Shown here: in pieces, positions 62,131-64,000 of the stretch
Numbering within the stretch: the stretch's first letter is position 1
Layout of the letters: each line of letters starts with the position of its first letter
Source: JAAGZL01 sp964628835
GTDB taxonomy: Bacteria; Pseudomonadota; Gammaproteobacteria; Chromatiales; Chromatiaceae
Direction of reading: 5' to 3'
DNA length: 64,000 nt
Assembly (NCBI GenBank): GCA_964628835.1
Contig: CAZVME010000008.1
Coordinates: 5,632-69,631 of the forward strand
Translations under genes and position numbers: made by a program
Notes under the pieces: generated by a model
What the model saw: only the letters and a program-made list of their open reading frames with translations
Told to the model about the DNA's origin: nothing
The model's database searches: none

Positions 62131-63986
62131 GTGCAAGGCGGCCATTTAAGCTGAAAGCAAAAGTCATACTTCTCAGCCTGATCCCCACTGCAATTTTGGC
62201 ATTAATCCTTGCTGCATATGTGATAAATGCACAGCTAGACACACTGGAAAACTCTTTTGCAAACCAAGGAGAATCTGTAGCCAAAGAACTTGCCGCAATA
62301 TCTGTCTATGGTATCTATTCTGGAAATAATGAGGCACTACAGATAAGCACTAATAAAATCTTTGCGCGTGATGATGTCATTTCTATTCAGTTGCTGGACA
62401 ACTTTGGCAACCCACTTCTGGGTAAACAAAACAATAAACTAAAGCAGATAATTATAGCAGATGATAGTGGACGCCATGCCCACACATTTACCGCCGATGT
62501 AATACTAGAGGTCAGCGCAACACAACTTTCCGACTACCCGGAACAATCTGGCCTATATCCAGAAAATCAGCACAAAATGAAACTTGGTACCGCAAGTATC
62601 GAGATGGTGGATATTGACACACTTACAGATCGAAGGGAGATAGTAAGAAATAGTCTTCTACTGGTTATTGTTGGGCTTATTGCATCCGGCATAATCGCAA
62701 GCTTACTCAGCCAACGAATTATCGCACCTATTTTACGCCTGACAAAAGCTGTGATAAGAATGAAGCATGGAGATTTTTCAGCACGTGTACCCGCCCATTC
62801 TAACGGTGAGGTACGAACACTTGAGGAGGGCTTCAACGCAATGGCATCAGAGCTTGAAAATGCCCATGAGCATCTTCAGCAACAGGTCAATCAGGCAACA
62901 TCTGATCTTACCCAGACACTTGAGGCGTTGGAAATACAAAACGTTGAGCTGGTACTGGCAAAAAAGCGCGAGCAGAAAGCCAACAGAGTAAAATCTGAGT
63001 TTCTTGCTAACATGAGTCACGAAATCCGCACACCTATGAATGGCGTTATCGGATTCACCAATTTACTTCTCACAACTGATCTTACCTATGAACAAAAGGA
63101 CATGGTTCAGACCGCTTCCAGGTCGGCCTCTGATCTGCTGGGTATCATCAATAACATACTGGATTATTCGAAACTGGAATCTGGAAAACTGGAGCCAGAA
63201 CACAACATTTTTGATGTGAGGGAGTGCTTTGAAAGTCCATTGGCGCTATTGGCGCCTTCCGCACACGACAAAAACCTTGAACTGGTAATGCTTATATACT
63301 CGGATGTACCACCAAAGCTTATAGGTGACGCGTTAAGAGTACGCCAGATCCTGGTCAACCTGATCAGCAATGCCATTAAGTTCACCAGTGAGGGTGAAAT
63401 AATAATTCGGGTTATGGTGGACGAAGGGGAAAATCCGGACGACATAATACTCAAATTCACCGTAACCGATACCGGCATTGGTATTAGTGACAAAGATCAG
63501 GACTATCTATTCAAATCATTCCACCAGGCTGACTCTTCCACCAGCAGGAAATTTGGTGGTAGTGGATTAGGTCTGAGTATCAGCCAGAAACTCGCCCATG
63601 CCATGGGTGGTCAAATCCGCGCATCAAATAATGATGGAGATGGGTCTGTATTCACGGTTACCTTGGCAGTTTCACAACCGGCAAATGAGACTGGAACAGT
63701 ATCTGATACTACGCCATTTCACGACAAGAAATGCAACCTACTGGATAATCACAGGCTATCAAGGCTCGCCTTGCGTCATCATCTTGGCACCCTGGGCATG
63801 CAAGTAATTGACAATGATTTCGACAGTGCAATTGTGGATGAATTAACTGGTGTCGATATCATCATCCTGAGCTTCGCTGCTACTGAGATAAATGTTAAAG
63901 AGATCATAAATCACACGCAACAGATTGCAGCAAACAGTAGCATCCCAATCGCTGCCAGCCATGGAGAGCGAAGCGAAGGCTGGTAA
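62127..63986 (+). CDS. BarA-like hybrid sensor kinase, cut short
   Basis: The 619-codon frame has an N-terminal helix (about 14-34), a periplasmic part, a second helix (about 176-196), a HAMP domain, a coiled coil, the HisKA box ANMSHEIRTPMNG (H298) and a full HATPase domain (NLISNAIKF, DTGIGIS, GGSGLGLSI). The sequence of the first receiver-like domain then starts but breaks off in AASHGERSEGW and a stop 14 bp before the window end. BarA-type kinases normally go on through a receiver and an Hpt domain. Interruption by an inserted element or a frameshift is likely. Confidence 0.85.
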   Translation: MSARRPFKLKAKVILLSLIPTAILALILAAYVINAQLDTLENSFANQGESVAKELAAISVYGIYSGNNEALQISTNKIFARDDVISIQLLDNFGNPLLGKQNNKLKQIIIADDSGRHAHTFTADVILEVSATQLSDYPEQSGLYPENQHKMKLGTASIEMVDIDTLTDRREIVRNSLLLVIVGLIASGIIASLLSQRIIAPILRLTKAVIRMKHGDFSARVPAHSNGEVRTLEEGFNAMASELENAHEHLQQQVNQATSDLTQTLEALEIQNVELVLAKKREQKANRVKSEFLANMSHEIRTPMNGVIGFTNLLLTTDLTYEQKDMVQTASRSASDLLGIINNILDYSKLESGKLEPEHNIFDVRECFESPLALLAPSAHDKNLELVMLIYSDVPPKLIGDALRVRQILVNLISNAIKFTSEGEIIIRVMVDEGENPDDIILKFTVTDTGIGISDKDQDYLFKSFHQADSSTSRKFGGSGLGLSISQKLAHAMGGQIRASNNDGDGSVFTVTLAVSQPANETGTVSDTTPFHDKKCNLLDNHRLSRLALRHHLGTLGMQVIDNDFDSAIVDELTGVDIIILSFAATEINVKEIINHTQQIAANSSIPIAASHGERSEGW

Positions 63987-64000
63987 ACCCCGGTAGCCGT

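Noticed and set aside
1..64000. CRISPR arrays, rRNA or tRNA genes, complete prophage or toxin-antitoxin loci
   Set aside because: Read through for regularly spaced repeats, cloverleaf signatures, integrases and phage genes; none seen. Short RNA genes without strong motifs could have been missed.

Overview
The window is a gene-dense stretch of a gammaproteobacterial chromosome. Gene order (sdhB-sdhE-ygfX, nadB divergent from rpoE-rseABC-mucD, lepA-lepB-rnc-era-recO-pdxJ, and yceD-rpmF-plsX-fabH...acpP-fabF-pabC-mltG-tmk-holB-pilZ-tatD) and protein sequences close to E. coli/Pseudomonas relatives support this. A Na+-pumping oxaloacetate decarboxylase, a multiheme cytochrome operon and c-heme (DUF3365) sensory proteins suggest a free-living or symbiotic marine/sediment organism with flexible redox metabolism, perhaps near the Chromatiales-type sulfur oxidisers. 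That placement is inference. I see no rRNA, tRNA, CRISPR array or intact insertion sequence.

Layout. 1-7.5 kb: end of the succinate dehydrogenase operon, NAD synthesis, and the complete sigma-E envelope stress locus with two candidate sigma-E promoters, closed by a strong terminator. 7.5-14.5 kb: a translation/RNA/secretion operon (lepA to pdxJ) followed by a methylthiopurine phosphorylase. 14.5-25.2 kb: accessory region with a PutP symporter, an IS3-like remnant, a YafJ-type amidotransferase, a DUF3365 heme protein divergent from an OmpR/EnvZ-like pair whose kinase also has a DUF3365 heme domain, a class V aminotransferase, an orphan gene, an extensin-like protein and a DMT exporter. 24.4-34.5 kb: the fatty acid synthesis/replication cluster on the minus strand, lacking fabD. 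34.6-38.8 kb: oadGAB set between yceD and its usual divergent neighbour maf. 38.8-44.6 kb: an EF-G paralogue whose last 81 codons and downstream sequence are repeated as a broken copy on the far side of a b561/triheme/octaheme cytochrome operon. 44.7-49.4 kb: GFA protein, nitrilase, secreted unknown, hpt, nagZ and a FliL-like gene. 49.4-58.7 kb: an oligopeptide-type ABC importer split by a PAS-GGDEF-EAL protein and an L,D-transpeptidase, then CYTH, rlmD and cysM. 58.8-64 kb: a TonB-dependent receptor, a periplasmic binding protein and a BarA-like kinase that ends abruptly in its receiver region.

Most distinctive are (i) the 3.2 kb cytochrome segment bracketed by direct copies of the fusA-paralogue 3' end, and (ii) the paired DUF3365 heme proteins with a four-fold CCAAT-type array in front of one of them. 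No wholly new system can be proven from sequence alone; these two are the best candidates for follow-up.
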